The notes under the pieces were generated by a model. The model saw only the letters and a program-made list of their open reading frames with translations. It was not told the origin of the DNA and searched no databases. A program made the position numbers and the translations under genes. A stretch of 64,000 bases of DNA from positions 806,001-870,000 of the forward strand of contig NZ_JAMLFW010000002.1 in assembly GCF_024256385.1 (NCBI RefSeq). The letters are read 5' to 3'. This document shows, piece by piece, positions 36,219 through 45,700 of this stretch. Numbering within the stretch: position 1 is the first letter of the stretch; every line of letters begins with the position of its first letter. This stretch comes from Anatilimnocola floriformis. Its GTDB lineage: Bacteria > Planctomycetota > Planctomycetia > Pirellulales > Pirellulaceae.

Positions 36219-37622
36219 ATGACCAACTACGATACTCTGATCATCGGCGCGGGCATGTCGGGGTTGGCCGCGGGCATTCGGCTGGCGTATTACGACCAGA
36301 AGGTTTGCATCTGCGAGCGGCACAACACCATCGGCGGACTGAATTCGTTCTATCGCCTGCGCGGGCGCGACTTCGACGTCGGCTTGCATGCGGTGACCAA
36401 CTTCACGCCGAAGGGGGCGAAGAAAGGGCCGCTGGCGATTTTGCTGCGGCAGCTGCGAATGGCTTGGGAAGACATGGCCCTCGCGCCGCAGATCGGTTCC
36501 GCCGTGGCGTTTCCCGGCATCGAGCTGCGGTTCAATAACGACCCGAAGTATTTTCAAAGCGAAGTCGAACGGCTGTTCCCGCAGCAGAAAGATAATTTTC
36601 AGCGGCTGCTCGACAAGATCGCCGGCTACGACGATCTGAATGCCGAGATGTTCACGATCTCGACGCGGCAAGTCTTGAACGAAACGATCAGCGATCCGCT
36701 GCTGATCGAAATGCTCCTCTGCCCGCTGATGTGGTACGGCAACGCCCGCGAAGAGGACATGGACTGGGGCCAGTTCAGCATCATGTTTCGGGCAATTTTT
36801 CTGGAAGGGATGGCCCGGCCGTTTCGCGGCGTGCGGCTGATCCTGAAAAACCTGGTGCGGAAATTTCGCGAGCTCGGCGGCGAACTGAAACTTCGCAGCG
36901 GCATTTCGAAAATTCACGTCGATGGCCAGCGCGCTGCGGGCGTAGTGCTCGACAACGGTCAGGAGCTAACGGCGAATGTGATTTTATCGTCGGCTGGCGT
37001 CGTGGAAACTTTGCGACTGTGCGATGACCTGTCGCAAGCCGAGCCGGCGCGGGCGGGTGAATTGTCGTTTGTCGAAACGGTCTCGGTCCTCGATCGGCCG
37101 CCGCAAGCGATGGGCTATGACCGGACGATTGTGTTCTACAACGACTCGCCAAAGTTCGATTGGCAACGCCCACGCGATCGGTTGATCGATGCGCGAACGG
37201 GCGTGATCTGTTCGCCGAACAATTTCCGCTACGCGCCCGATGAAGGGGAGCTGCCAGACAACATGATCCGGATTACCGCGCTCGCCGATTTCGATCTGTG
37301 GGCCAACTTGTCGCCGGAAAAATACACGCTCGAGAAGCTCCGCGGCTACGACCAGGTCGTGGCTTCGGCAGTGCGGTTCATTCCCGATTTTCGGCATTAC
37401 GTCGTCGACACCGACATGTTCACGCCGACGACCATCCGCCGCTTCACTTGGCACGACAACGGCGCGGTGTATGGCGCGCCCGAGAAGCGACTCGATGGCG
37501 AGACGCACCTGAAGAATCTATTTCTTTGCGGCACCGATCAGGGCTACGTCGGCATCATCGGCTCGATCATCAGCGGCATTTCCATGGCGAATCGGCATTG
37601 CTTGCAAGCTGGTCCGAGCTAA
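36219..37622 (+). CDS. FAD-dependent phytoene desaturase-like oxidoreductase
   Basis: A 467-residue protein with an N-terminal Rossmann dinucleotide-binding motif (TLIIGAGMSGLAAGIRLA at about residues 6-23, then CERHNTIGGLNSFY). A C-terminal FAD-contacting segment is visible at FLCGTDQGYVGIIGSIISGI (about 434-453). This matches the CrtI/phytoene desaturase superfamily, whose members dehydrogenate or isomerise isoprenoids. The exact substrate cannot be read from sequence. It lies about 20 kb from the terpene cyclase and prenyl synthase genes, so a functional link is possible but not supported by an operon. Confidence 0.82.
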   Translation: MTNYDTLIIGAGMSGLAAGIRLAYYDQKVCICERHNTIGGLNSFYRLRGRDFDVGLHAVTNFTPKGAKKGPLAILLRQLRMAWEDMALAPQIGSAVAFPGIELRFNNDPKYFQSEVERLFPQQKDNFQRLLDKIAGYDDLNAEMFTISTRQVLNETISDPLLIEMLLCPLMWYGNAREEDMDWGQFSIMFRAIFLEGMARPFRGVRLILKNLVRKFRELGGELKLRSGISKIHVDGQRAAGVVLDNGQELTANVILSSAGVVETLRLCDDLSQAEPARAGELSFVETVSVLDRPPQAMGYDRTIVFYNDSPKFDWQRPRDRLIDARTGVICSPNNFRYAPDEGELPDNMIRITALADFDLWANLSPEKYTLEKLRGYDQVVASAVRFIPDFRHYVVDTDMFTPTTIRRFTWHDNGAVYGAPEKRLDGETHLKNLFLCGTDQGYVGIIGSIISGISMANRHCLQAGPS

Positions 37623-37628
37623 TCGTAT

Positions 37629-37943
37629 TCAAGACCGCGGTGCTCGCTTGCGATTGCGCGTCGCAGTTTTCTCTTCCAGATTGCCGGCGTCGGAATCAAA
37701 CGACTCCGTTGTCGCCTGGCCGTCCTCGTCGACATTTGTCAGCAGTTCGATTTTCTGCTCGGCAGCGTCGAGCAGCTGGTAGCAGCGCTGCAAATGTTGA
37801 ATGCCCTGTTCGTAAAGTTGCAACGAAGCGCCGAGCCCCTGCTGGCCGTCTTCCAGACCACGGACGACTTTTTCGAGCGAGGTGAGCGATTGCTCGAAGG
37901 TGATCTCTTCGGCGTTGTCCTGTGTAGCTTGCGCTTGTGTCAT
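37629..37943 (-). CDS. xseB: exodeoxyribonuclease VII small subunit
   Basis: A 104-residue protein with the XseB core ITFEQSLTSLEKVVRGLEDG, then LGASLQLYEQGIQHLQRC, a two-helix hairpin that binds the long coiled coil of XseA. The C-terminal tail is charged and variable. Its start overlaps the stop of xseA by 4 bases (ATGA), so both subunits are translated together. With XseA it forms exonuclease VII, which degrades single-stranded DNA from both ends. The length is within the family range. Confidence 0.95.
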   Translation of the reverse strand: MTQAQATQDNAEEITFEQSLTSLEKVVRGLEDGQQGLGASLQLYEQGIQHLQRCYQLLDAAEQKIELLTNVDEDGQATTESFDSDAGNLEEKTATRNRKRAPRS

Positions 37944-39340
37944 TTTTTCTTCTCCGGTTTGACTTGTTCGACGCGGCTCGTGACTTCGCCACTGCTGAGT
38001 CGGGTGCGGATGGTATCGCCAACGGCCAAGTCAGACGCAGAGCGCACGAGCGAATCATCACTCTTTTGCGTCACGCTGTAACCGCGCGAAAGAACTTGCA
38101 ACGGGCTGAGCGCTTCGAGCTGCGCGGCGATGGCGACCAGTGCATCGCGGCTCCGCTGCGCGCGGCGGCGAATTGCGTGGTCCATGGTTTGCGAAAGTTC
38201 GTCGAGCCGACGCGCTCGGTCGTGAATGCGATCGAGCGGATGGGTCAGTACTCGACGGCTGGCGAGGAGTTCCAATTGTCGCCGGGCGGAATTGAGTTGC
38301 CCTTGCAGCGACATCTTCATCCGCCGGCCGATGGTCGCGAGTTGCATTCGCAGATCTTCCGCCGAAGGAACGATTCGTTCGGCTGCCTCGGTCGGCGTAA
38401 GTGCCCGCACATCAGCCACCAGATCGGCGAGCGTCACGTCAACTTCATGCCCGACCGCAGAAACAACCGGCACGAGCGAGGCGAAGATCGCGCGCACGAC
38501 GGGCTCTTCGTTGAAGCACCACAGATCCTCAATGCTGCCACCGCCGCGACCGACCACGAGCACATCGAGCGCCGGCTGCAACTGATTCGCGAGCTGAATG
38601 CCGCGAACGACATCTGCGGCTGCACCGGGGCCTTGCACTTTGGCTGGAATGACCAGCACATGCACGTTCGGCCAACGACGGCGGATGACTTGTAGAAAGT
38701 CGTGAATCGCGGCGCCACTCGGACTCGTGACAAATCCGATCCGCTGCGGAAACCGCGGCAACGAGCGCTTGCGCCCTGGATGAAACAGTCCTTCTTTCGC
38801 GAGCCGTTCTTGCAATTGCTTGAACGCGAGTTGCAGTGCGCCGATCCCTTGCGGTTCGATGCGCTGCACGATGAGTTGATACGTGCCGCGGGGCGGATAG
38901 ACATCGAGATCGCCGTGAACGATCACTTTCTGCCCTTCCTCCAGTTCAAACTTCAGCCGCTGGGCCGAAGTCTTCCAGAGGATGCATTTGATCTGCGACG
39001 TTTCGTCCTTCAGCGTGAAATAGATGTGACCCGAATGAGGCCGCGAGACTTCCGAGATTTCACCACTCACGCCGATGCCGGCGAAGGTGTTTTGCAGCGT
39101 GCTCTGTATCGAGTTCGTGAGCTGCGAGACGGTGAGAACTTTGGGCTTCGGCTCAACCGGTTTGGGCAGCGGTGGCGGCGGAGCTGCGATTGGTTCCGGT
39201 GTGGGCGTTTTCTCTGCCGGTTTGCGTGCAGCAGTTTTGGGCGCAGCCGATTTCTCCCTCGCTAACGCTACGGGCTTCCTCGGCGGCTGTGCCGCTGGTT
39301 CCGCCGATTCGTCATCGCCAAATAGCCAGCCCTTTGCCAT
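37940..39340 (-). CDS. xseA: exodeoxyribonuclease VII large subunit
   Basis: A 466-residue protein. Residues about 1-68 are a Pro/Ala/Lys-rich extension not found in typical XseA. The OB-fold domain follows (VSRPHSGHIYFTLKDETSQI, about 98-117). The catalytic region has RIGFVTSPSGAAIHDFL and the VLVVGRGGGSIEDLWCFNE segment, then a long helical coiled coil ending with LSRGYSVT. The extension may be a disordered localisation or interaction tail. It is the first gene of the xseA-xseB operon, and dapF lies upstream in the same direction, about 60 bases away. Confidence 0.94.
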   Translation of the reverse strand: MAKGWLFGDDESAEPAAQPPRKPVALAREKSAAPKTAARKPAEKTPTPEPIAAPPPPLPKPVEPKPKVLTVSQLTNSIQSTLQNTFAGIGVSGEISEVSRPHSGHIYFTLKDETSQIKCILWKTSAQRLKFELEEGQKVIVHGDLDVYPPRGTYQLIVQRIEPQGIGALQLAFKQLQERLAKEGLFHPGRKRSLPRFPQRIGFVTSPSGAAIHDFLQVIRRRWPNVHVLVIPAKVQGPGAAADVVRGIQLANQLQPALDVLVVGRGGGSIEDLWCFNEEPVVRAIFASLVPVVSAVGHEVDVTLADLVADVRALTPTEAAERIVPSAEDLRMQLATIGRRMKMSLQGQLNSARRQLELLASRRVLTHPLDRIHDRARRLDELSQTMDHAIRRRAQRSRDALVAIAAQLEALSPLQVLSRGYSVTQKSDDSLVRSASDLAVGDTIRTRLSSGEVTSRVEQVKPEKKK

Positions 39341-39400
39341 CGCAATCCTTTACTCAACTTCGCTCCGTCGCTCCCTCGCTCTCTATCTCCCTCTCGGCAT

Positions 39401-40240
39401 TTACTCCGGCCAATCGCCCGAGAAGACTTCCACCGCAGCGCCGGTCTTGTAGACACAGCCGTCGGCTTCACTCCATTCGAGTTCGAGATCGCCGCCAAGT
39501 AGATGGTTGACGATCTTCCGCTCCGTGCGACCGGTCAGCACGCCCGCGACACAAACGGCGCTCGCGCCGGTGCCGCAAGCCAATGTTTCGCCGCTGCCGC
39601 GCTCCCAGGTGCGCTGGCGAACTTCGGTTCGGCTGAGGACTTCGACGAACTCGACATTCACCCGCTTGGGAAACATCGGCGAGTTTTCGAAATACTTGCC
39701 CAAGCCGAGAACGAGAGCATCGGTGGCTTCGGGGACGAAGACGATGCAGTGCGGGTTGCCCATCGAGACCGCAGTGACCTCGAATGTCTTGCCTTCGACT
39801 TCGAGTTTCACATTGGTCGGCGGCGTGCCGACGAGCTTGGTCGGAATTTTTTCCGCTTCCAAAATCGGCTTGCCCATATTCACGCGCACGCGCTCAGCCT
39901 TCCCATTCTTCACTTCCAGATCGACGGTGAGAATGCCGTTGCCGGTTTGCAAGCGCAGCCGCGGATCGCGCTTGATGCCGTGGTCGTAAACGTACTTCGC
40001 CACGCAACGCAGGCCGTTGCCGCACATCTCCGATTCGCTGCCGTCGGCATTGAACATCCGCATGCGGGCATCGGCGCCTTGATCGCTCGGGCAGATCAAA
40101 ATCAGCCCGTCGCCGCCGACGCCAAAGTGCCGGTCGGCAATCCGCACCGCCAGCGAAGCCGGATCCTTGGGCACCGGCACGTCGAAACAATTGACGTAAA
40201 CATAGTCGTTGCCGATGCCGTGCATTTTGGTGAATTTCAT
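39401..40240 (-). CDS. dapF: diaminopimelate epimerase
   Basis: A 279-residue enzyme that interconverts LL- and meso-diaminopimelate for lysine and peptidoglycan synthesis. The two active-site cysteines are in MCGNGLRC (near residue 73) and ACGTGASA (near residue 221). The start [19 protein letters not shown] is typical of the family, and the length is normal. Presence of dapF fits the finding that planctomycetes make peptidoglycan. The gene heads a block with xseA and xseB. A palindromic repeat lies between its start and the divergent pepT gene. Confidence 0.96.
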   Translation of the reverse strand: MKFTKMHGIGNDYVYVNCFDVPVPKDPASLAVRIADRHFGVGGDGLILICPSDQGADARMRMFNADGSESEMCGNGLRCVAKYVYDHGIKRDPRLRLQTGNGILTVDLEVKNGKAERVRVNMGKPILEAEKIPTKLVGTPPTNVKLEVEGKTFEVTAVSMGNPHCIVFVPEATDALVLGLGKYFENSPMFPKRVNVEFVEVLSRTEVRQRTWERGSGETLACGTGASAVCVAGVLTGRTERKIVNHLLGGDLELEWSEADGCVYKTGAAVEVFSGDWPE

Positions 40241-40321
40241 TGGGTCTCGCCTGTGGTGGTGGGATTTTGCATTTTACTAGCTGCGGGCGATTTGCAGAAT
40301 GGCGGGCGTGTGCACGATGAG

Positions 40322-40397
40322 GAGGCGGGGAGATTGGGCGATGGGGAGACCAATTCGAAATCAGTTGCCCCACCTCCCGATCGCCCCATCTCCCTAC
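40322..40397. repeat. imperfect inverted repeat between dapF and pepT
   Basis: GGGGAGATTGGGCGATGGGGAG on the left and the complement of GGGAGATGGGGCGATCGGGAGG on the right form a long stem with about two mismatches. It lies in the divergent spacer of the dapF and pepT genes. The composition (GGGAGAT phrases) recalls other short palindromic repeats in the window. Confidence 0.65.
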
Positions 40398-40457
40398 CTG
40401 GCAACAACGTTAAACTGAAGTCATCCAAAACTAAGCCAACTCGCAGCGTACACATCC

Positions 40458-41708
40458 ATGATCAACCCCGAACGCCTCCTCGCCCGTTTTCTCAGCTACG
40501 TGCAACTCGACACTACCGCCGGCGAACCTGGCGGCGTGTATCCGAGCTCGCCAGGCCAACTGCTGCTCGGCAAAATCCTCGCCGATGAACTTCGCGCCAT
40601 GGGCGCTGCCGATGTCGAGTTCACTGACAAAGGCTTGGTTTATGCCACCGTGCCGAGCACGCTCGATGCTGCCGCGACGAAGAGTGCGCCGGTGGTGACT
40701 TTCAATGCCCACGTCGATACTTCGCCCGAGACAACCGGCAAGGACGTGAAGCCGCAGGTCATTCGTAACTACGTCGGCGGCGACATCGTGCTGCCGAAAG
40801 ATACGAGCCGCGTGATTCGCGTGGCACAGAATCCCGAGCTCGCTGGTCTCAAGGGAAAAACGCTCGTCACGACCGACGGCACGACGTTGCTCGGTGCTGA
40901 TGACAAGTCCGGCATCGCCGTGATCATGGAAATGGCGCAGCATCTGATCGAACAACCGGAGCTAAAGCATGGCCCGGTCCGGATTCTCTTCACTTGCGAT
41001 GAAGAAATCGGCCATGGCATCGATCATGTCGATTTGAAAAAACTCGGCGCCACGGTTTGTTACACGCTCGACGGCGCCGGGGCTGGCGAAGTCGACGTCG
41101 AAACGTTTTCCGCCGATCTCGCCACGGTGAAGATCACCGGCATCAACATTCATCCGTCGATTGCCAAGGACCGCATGGTGAACTCACTGCGGGCCCTCGG
41201 CACTTTTCTCGATCGCTTGCCGCGGGCCGGGCATTCGCCGGAAACGACCGACGGCCGCAGCGGCTTTTTGCATCCCTACGATCTGCACGGCGGAGTCGCT
41301 GAATCTACAGTGCGCGTGCTGCTGCGCGACTTCGATACGGCGGGCCTCGGCGTGAAGGCCGAGTTGCTGAAGAAGCTCGGCAAAGAGGTCGAGGCAGAAC
41401 ATCCGGGCTGCAAAGTGGATGTTCAAATCAAGAAGCAATATCGCAATCTCGGCGATGGCCTGGCGAAAGAACCGCGGGCCGCTGCGTACGCAGTGGAAGC
41501 TCATCGCCGCCTGGGCCGCGAAGCCAAACTGACGATCATCCGCGGCGGCACCGACGGCTCGCAGTTGACCGAGCGCGGCCTGCCGACGCCGAATCTTTCG
41601 ACCGGCGAACACAATCCGCACTCGCCGCTCGAATGGACCTGCCTGGAAGAGATGGTCGCTGCCACGGAAGTTTGCACCGAACTCGTGCAAGTTTGGGCGA
41701 AGGGCTAA
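40458..41708 (+). CDS. pepT: peptidase T (aminotripeptidase)
   Basis: A 416-residue M20-family metallopeptidase that releases the N-terminal residue of tripeptides in the cytoplasm. Visible are FNAHVDTSPETTGKD (zinc-binding His and Asp), LLGADDKSGIAVI (bridging Asp), FTCDEEIGHGI (Glu pair), YTLDGAGAGEVD and the dimerisation-domain segment IHPSIAKDRMVNSL. The C-terminus has GGTDGSQLTERGLPTPNLSTG with a further metal-binding region. Length and motif order are normal for PepT. The gene is monocistronic; its 5' spacer holds the inverted repeat at 40322. Confidence 0.93.
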   Translation: MINPERLLARFLSYVQLDTTAGEPGGVYPSSPGQLLLGKILADELRAMGAADVEFTDKGLVYATVPSTLDAAATKSAPVVTFNAHVDTSPETTGKDVKPQVIRNYVGGDIVLPKDTSRVIRVAQNPELAGLKGKTLVTTDGTTLLGADDKSGIAVIMEMAQHLIEQPELKHGPVRILFTCDEEIGHGIDHVDLKKLGATVCYTLDGAGAGEVDVETFSADLATVKITGINIHPSIAKDRMVNSLRALGTFLDRLPRAGHSPETTDGRSGFLHPYDLHGGVAESTVRVLLRDFDTAGLGVKAELLKKLGKEVEAEHPGCKVDVQIKKQYRNLGDGLAKEPRAAAYAVEAHRRLGREAKLTIIRGGTDGSQLTERGLPTPNLSTGEHNPHSPLEWTCLEEMVAATEVCTELVQVWAKG

Positions 41709-41736
41709 TTTCGGCGACGCAGGATACAATGTGATT

Positions 41737-42000
41737 ATGCGCGCCGGACAGTTTTCACTGAAGTATTTGTTCCAAATGATCCTGTGCGCAGCGATCACCG
41801 TTTGGTTTGGCTTGCAGGCTGGTTCGGTGTTGACGCTGCCGATCGGCTTTCACACGATCGTCCTTATCGGCGGATTCACGATCTGTCTGGGCGCGTTCGC
41901 CGGCGGTTTGATTGGCCACTTTGTGCCCGGCGCTATTGTCGGGCTGCTGACCTTCTTGCCACTCGGGGCACTATTTCTGAACGAATTTTTCCGGCATTAG
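41737..42000 (+). CDS. small polytopic membrane protein, unknown function
   Basis: An 87-residue protein beginning MRAGQFSLKYLFQMILCA, the same type of start as many short planctomycete membrane proteins. Three hydrophobic segments cover most of the chain (about residues 8-26, 31-54 and 58-77). ATG at 41737 is taken instead of GTG 41731. It lies 28 bases after pepT and converges with a minus-strand gene ending two bases later. No function can be deduced. Confidence 0.65.
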   Translation: MRAGQFSLKYLFQMILCAAITVWFGLQAGSVLTLPIGFHTIVLIGGFTICLGAFAGGLIGHFVPGAIVGLLTFLPLGALFLNEFFRH

Positions 42001-42001
42001 C

Positions 42002-42265
42002 TCAGTGGTGCGCTTCGCACGTGTTAGGGGTTGCCGCATCCATCGTTTGTGGCGTTTTGCTTTGGCTGAAAAACCTCGCGTTTGCGCGCTGCATTTCGGC
42101 GCGCATTTGGTCCGCGATGGTCGAAAAAAGTTGGCGGCGTTCCTGTTCCCATTCTGCCTGAACCTGAAGACGCTCGGCTTTCATTCTGCGATCGTGCGCA
42201 TGCCAACCCAATGTGAGGGCCACGATCACAGTCAGCAGAAACAGCTCTCGCAAAGTAATCTTCAT
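42002..42265 (-). CDS. small single-span membrane protein with LRELFLL start
   Basis: An 87-residue protein starting MKITLRELFLLTVIVALTLGW. A membrane helix at about residues 5-21 is followed by a charged, coiled-coil-like cytoplasmic or periplasmic part (RRMKAERLQVQAEWEQERRQ). ATG 42265 is preferred to the GTG 33 bases upstream, because the LRELFLL start is recurrent in planctomycetes. Function unknown. It converges with the gene at 41737. Confidence 0.68.
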   Translation of the reverse strand: MKITLRELFLLTVIVALTLGWHAHDRRMKAERLQVQAEWEQERRQLFSTIADQMRAEMQRANARFFSQSKTPQTMDAATPNTCEAHH

Positions 42266-42718
42266 CGGGGCCCTTTGGGCAGCTGGTGAGCTGTTCACAA
42301 AATACGCAGTTGCTGGCTGCGATCCCTCGGGAATCCAAGTTCATTTCCAACCGGAGCGATGCGCTAACATCCTGCGGGATGCTTAAGAGTTCTGCATGGA
42401 TACTTGGGTTTAGGGGCGTTTGTATGCTATCTGAATTGGCGAGTGTTATGTTTGTTCTTTGAATGGCATGGCGGCTAATTGCGAGCCAATCTTTCCCGCC
42501 TCAGATGCTCGGGTACTCGCACCGGCCGGCAAACGAGGCTTCGCTGCCTAGCCTCAATCTTTTTCCCTGCAAATTGCCGCGATTTCTCTTGCATGGCAGA
42601 TCGTGCATTCTTGCGAACGACGATGCGCTTTCGCCTCGCTCTGCTGCAGCGACGAAACTAAAATGTCGGCTTCAGAGCCGCTCCATCGATCTACTGCTCA
42701 ACCTTGTTTTTGCATCTC
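42266..42718. other. gene-free leader of the 1557-residue surface protein
   Basis: No open frame here looks genuine. There is no ribosome-binding sequence near the ATG at 42719, and I could not identify a convincing promoter. No palindromic repeat is evident in this stretch. Confidence 0.35.
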
Positions 42719-45700
42719 ATGAGCCAGCGCAAATCTTCCTCCATTCGTCGCCGCAATTTCCCGACGCCGCTTCGCAATGGACGCAGCAAGCTCCATTTCG
42801 AAAACCTAGAGCCTAGGCTCTGCCTGGCCGCGGAACTTGATTGGGTGATGACGACTGGCGCCGCGGGTTATGAGACCTACGACGGGATCGAGGTTGATCA
42901 GCAAGGAAATATGTATGTCACCACCGAAACCGAACTGATCAAGTTCTCGGCGGACCGCGCGAAACTGTGGAGCGTGAAGCTCGACGACGCCTGGCAGATT
43001 GATCTCGATGCGGCTGGCAATGTTTATGTAACGGGCGAGTTTTTCGGCGGCACGATCACCGTGCCGGGTGTCAACGGTAACGTGGTGGTGACCGAACACG
43101 GCCGAACGGACCTGTACCTGTTCAAGTTCAACCCGGAGGGAAAGGCGCTGTGGGGCCGCGTGATGGGCGGTGCGGGTGACGAACGGGCTGGACATTTTGC
43201 CGTCGATGGCCCCGGCAACGTCTACATCGGTGGCATGTTCTTCGAAACATCTACGTTCGGCGACACCCAACTCACCAGCGCAGGCGTGGGCGATGGTTTT
43301 ATTTCGAAGCTCACTACCGATGGCGACTTTATCTGGACTCGCGCGATCGTAGGGAGGCATTACGAATCGGTGGTGGGCGTCGATGCTGACAACGATGGCA
43401 ATGTCTATATCACGGGCTCGTACTATGGGCAGGTTTCACTGCCGGGTGTGGCAGGTAGCACGCTGACGCTGGATGATCCGGGCACTTACTCTTCGACGTT
43501 CGTGGCCAAGTTGAATACGTCCGGCGAGTTTGTGTGGGCGCATGGGGAGTATGGCGGAACAAACACGTATGCGGGGCTCTTGAAATTTGATCCTGCGGGC
43601 AGCATCGTGCTCAGCGGACGTTATTTGGGGCCTGTTGATTTCGATCCGGGGCCCGATGTTTCGTGGCTGCACTACATGGACTACGGTTCTGGCGGTTACG
43701 ACCTGTACGTCGTCAAGTTGAATCTCGATGGCCAACTGGTCTGGGCCAAGAGTCTGGGGGGCGATGCTTCGGAGTTTATTGGCGAAACGGCGATCGGGCC
43801 CCAGGGGCAAATCTTTATTGCCGGCACGATAAGCGGCGAAGGTGATTTTGACCCTTCTTCGTTCGACTACTTTTTGAACACACCTGGCAACGATGCGTTT
43901 TTAGCCGCACTCGACTCCAACGGCGAATTCATCAGCGTGCGAACGTGGGGCGGCCCGAGTTTGGATTCCGGAATCGGCGTCGCTAACGATGCGGCGGGCA
44001 ACGTCTACGTGACGGGTAAATTCTACGGCCAAACAGCCGCCGATTTTGATCCCGGTCCCGGCACGCTGCTGCGCAACAGTGTGGGGACACAAGATGGCTA
44101 CCTGATGAAATTCAAGGCAGCGACCGGCGTGATTGCGAGTCGCCTGTGGAATGATTTGGATGGCGATGGTTTGCAAGAAGCGGGCGAACCAGGCTTAGCC
44201 GGCGCCGTGGTGGAATTGTTCGCCACCACCGACGCGACGATCGACAATTTGTACGATGGCCGCCGAGCCAGTGTGATCACCGATGAAACGGGTGAGGTGC
44301 GCTTCGAGGGGCTGGCCAGCGGCAACTATTTTATTAAGGTCCACGCGCCAATCGGCTTCGCTGTTTCCCCACTGAATGTGGGCAACGATGACGATGACGC
44401 TGTCGACAGCGACTTGCTCTCGACTGGAACGACTGCGCTCATCACCTTGCAGACTGGTGAACAGCAGACGCAGGTCGGCTTCGGATTGACGGGCGCCAAG
44501 CCGGAATTTGGCATTGCGGCTGCTTTGCGTAGCGCTGGCAGCGATACGGTGAACAAAGTGGTCGCTGATCGCGATGGCAACCTCTACGTCGCCGGCAGTT
44601 TTCAAAATGCGTTGGATTTCGATCCCGGTCCCGCCACCGTCAAATTGACGCCTAGGTTTGACGTGGACGCCTTCGTCGCCAAGTACACCGCGACCGGCGC
44701 GCTCGTGTGGGTGCGAAACTTTGGTCACAGCGGAACTTCGACAGGCGTTGATCTGGCAGTCGATGACGATGGCAATGTGGTGGTAGCTGTCGACTTCAGC
44801 ACTTCGATCGATGCCGACCCGAGCTACTACGTCGATCGCTATCTGAACAGTCGCGGCAGCAGCGATTCGCTGCTGGTCAAGCTCGATCAGGCGGGAACCA
44901 TGCAGTGGTACACTGTCCTGGGTGGCAATGGCAGCGACAACGTCAGCGCGCTCACAACCGATGCAGCAGGAAACCTGCTGATTGCCGGCTCATTTTCAGG
45001 GACGCGCACTTTTGATCCCTTGTTCATTGCGCCAGACAAAGTGACCTCGGCAGGCAGTACCGATGCTTACGTGCTGAAGTTGACTGCGGACGGCCGCTTT
45101 ATGTGGGTGAAAACTTGGGGTGGCACCGGCGCTGATGCGATTCGTGATCTGGCCGTCGATGCGGACGGAAACATCGTTTCGATTGGCAATTTTGCTGGAA
45201 CGGTCGACTTTGATCCTGCTGCTACGACACTCAATCTGGTTTCCGCCGGCAACTCCGATGCCTTCATCTCGAAGCTGACTGCCAGTGGCGGCTTGGCCTG
45301 GGCGAAGCGTTTTGGTAACAGCGGCAACGATGTGGAGAACAACGAGATCGCTGTCGACGCCGACGGCAATGTGTTCGCCGGCGGCGCATTTCAGGGCACG
45401 TTCAACTTCGGCGGCTCGCAGATCAGTACCAACGGCAACAACTTGGATGGCTACGTGGCCAAATGGAACGCGGCCGGACAGTTGGCTTGGGTCCGTCAGT
45501 TTGGTGGCAGTGGCGCCGACGGCGTGTATGGGCTCACGGTCGACGCCGAGGGGGCAGCTTACGCCACTGGTTCTTACACCGGAACGGCTTATTTTTCCGA
45601 TCCCACGAAAACGGTTGTCCGAACCAGTCAGGCCGATACCGATGCGTTCGTGCAGAAGTGGGCCAGCGATGGAAAGATGGTGGCCTTCTACAACTTGCCC

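Noticed and set aside
35382-36917. 511-codon minus-strand frame spanning two plus-strand genes
   Set aside because: It crosses the boundary of the serine hydrolase and desaturase-like genes and has Arg/His-rich shadow composition.
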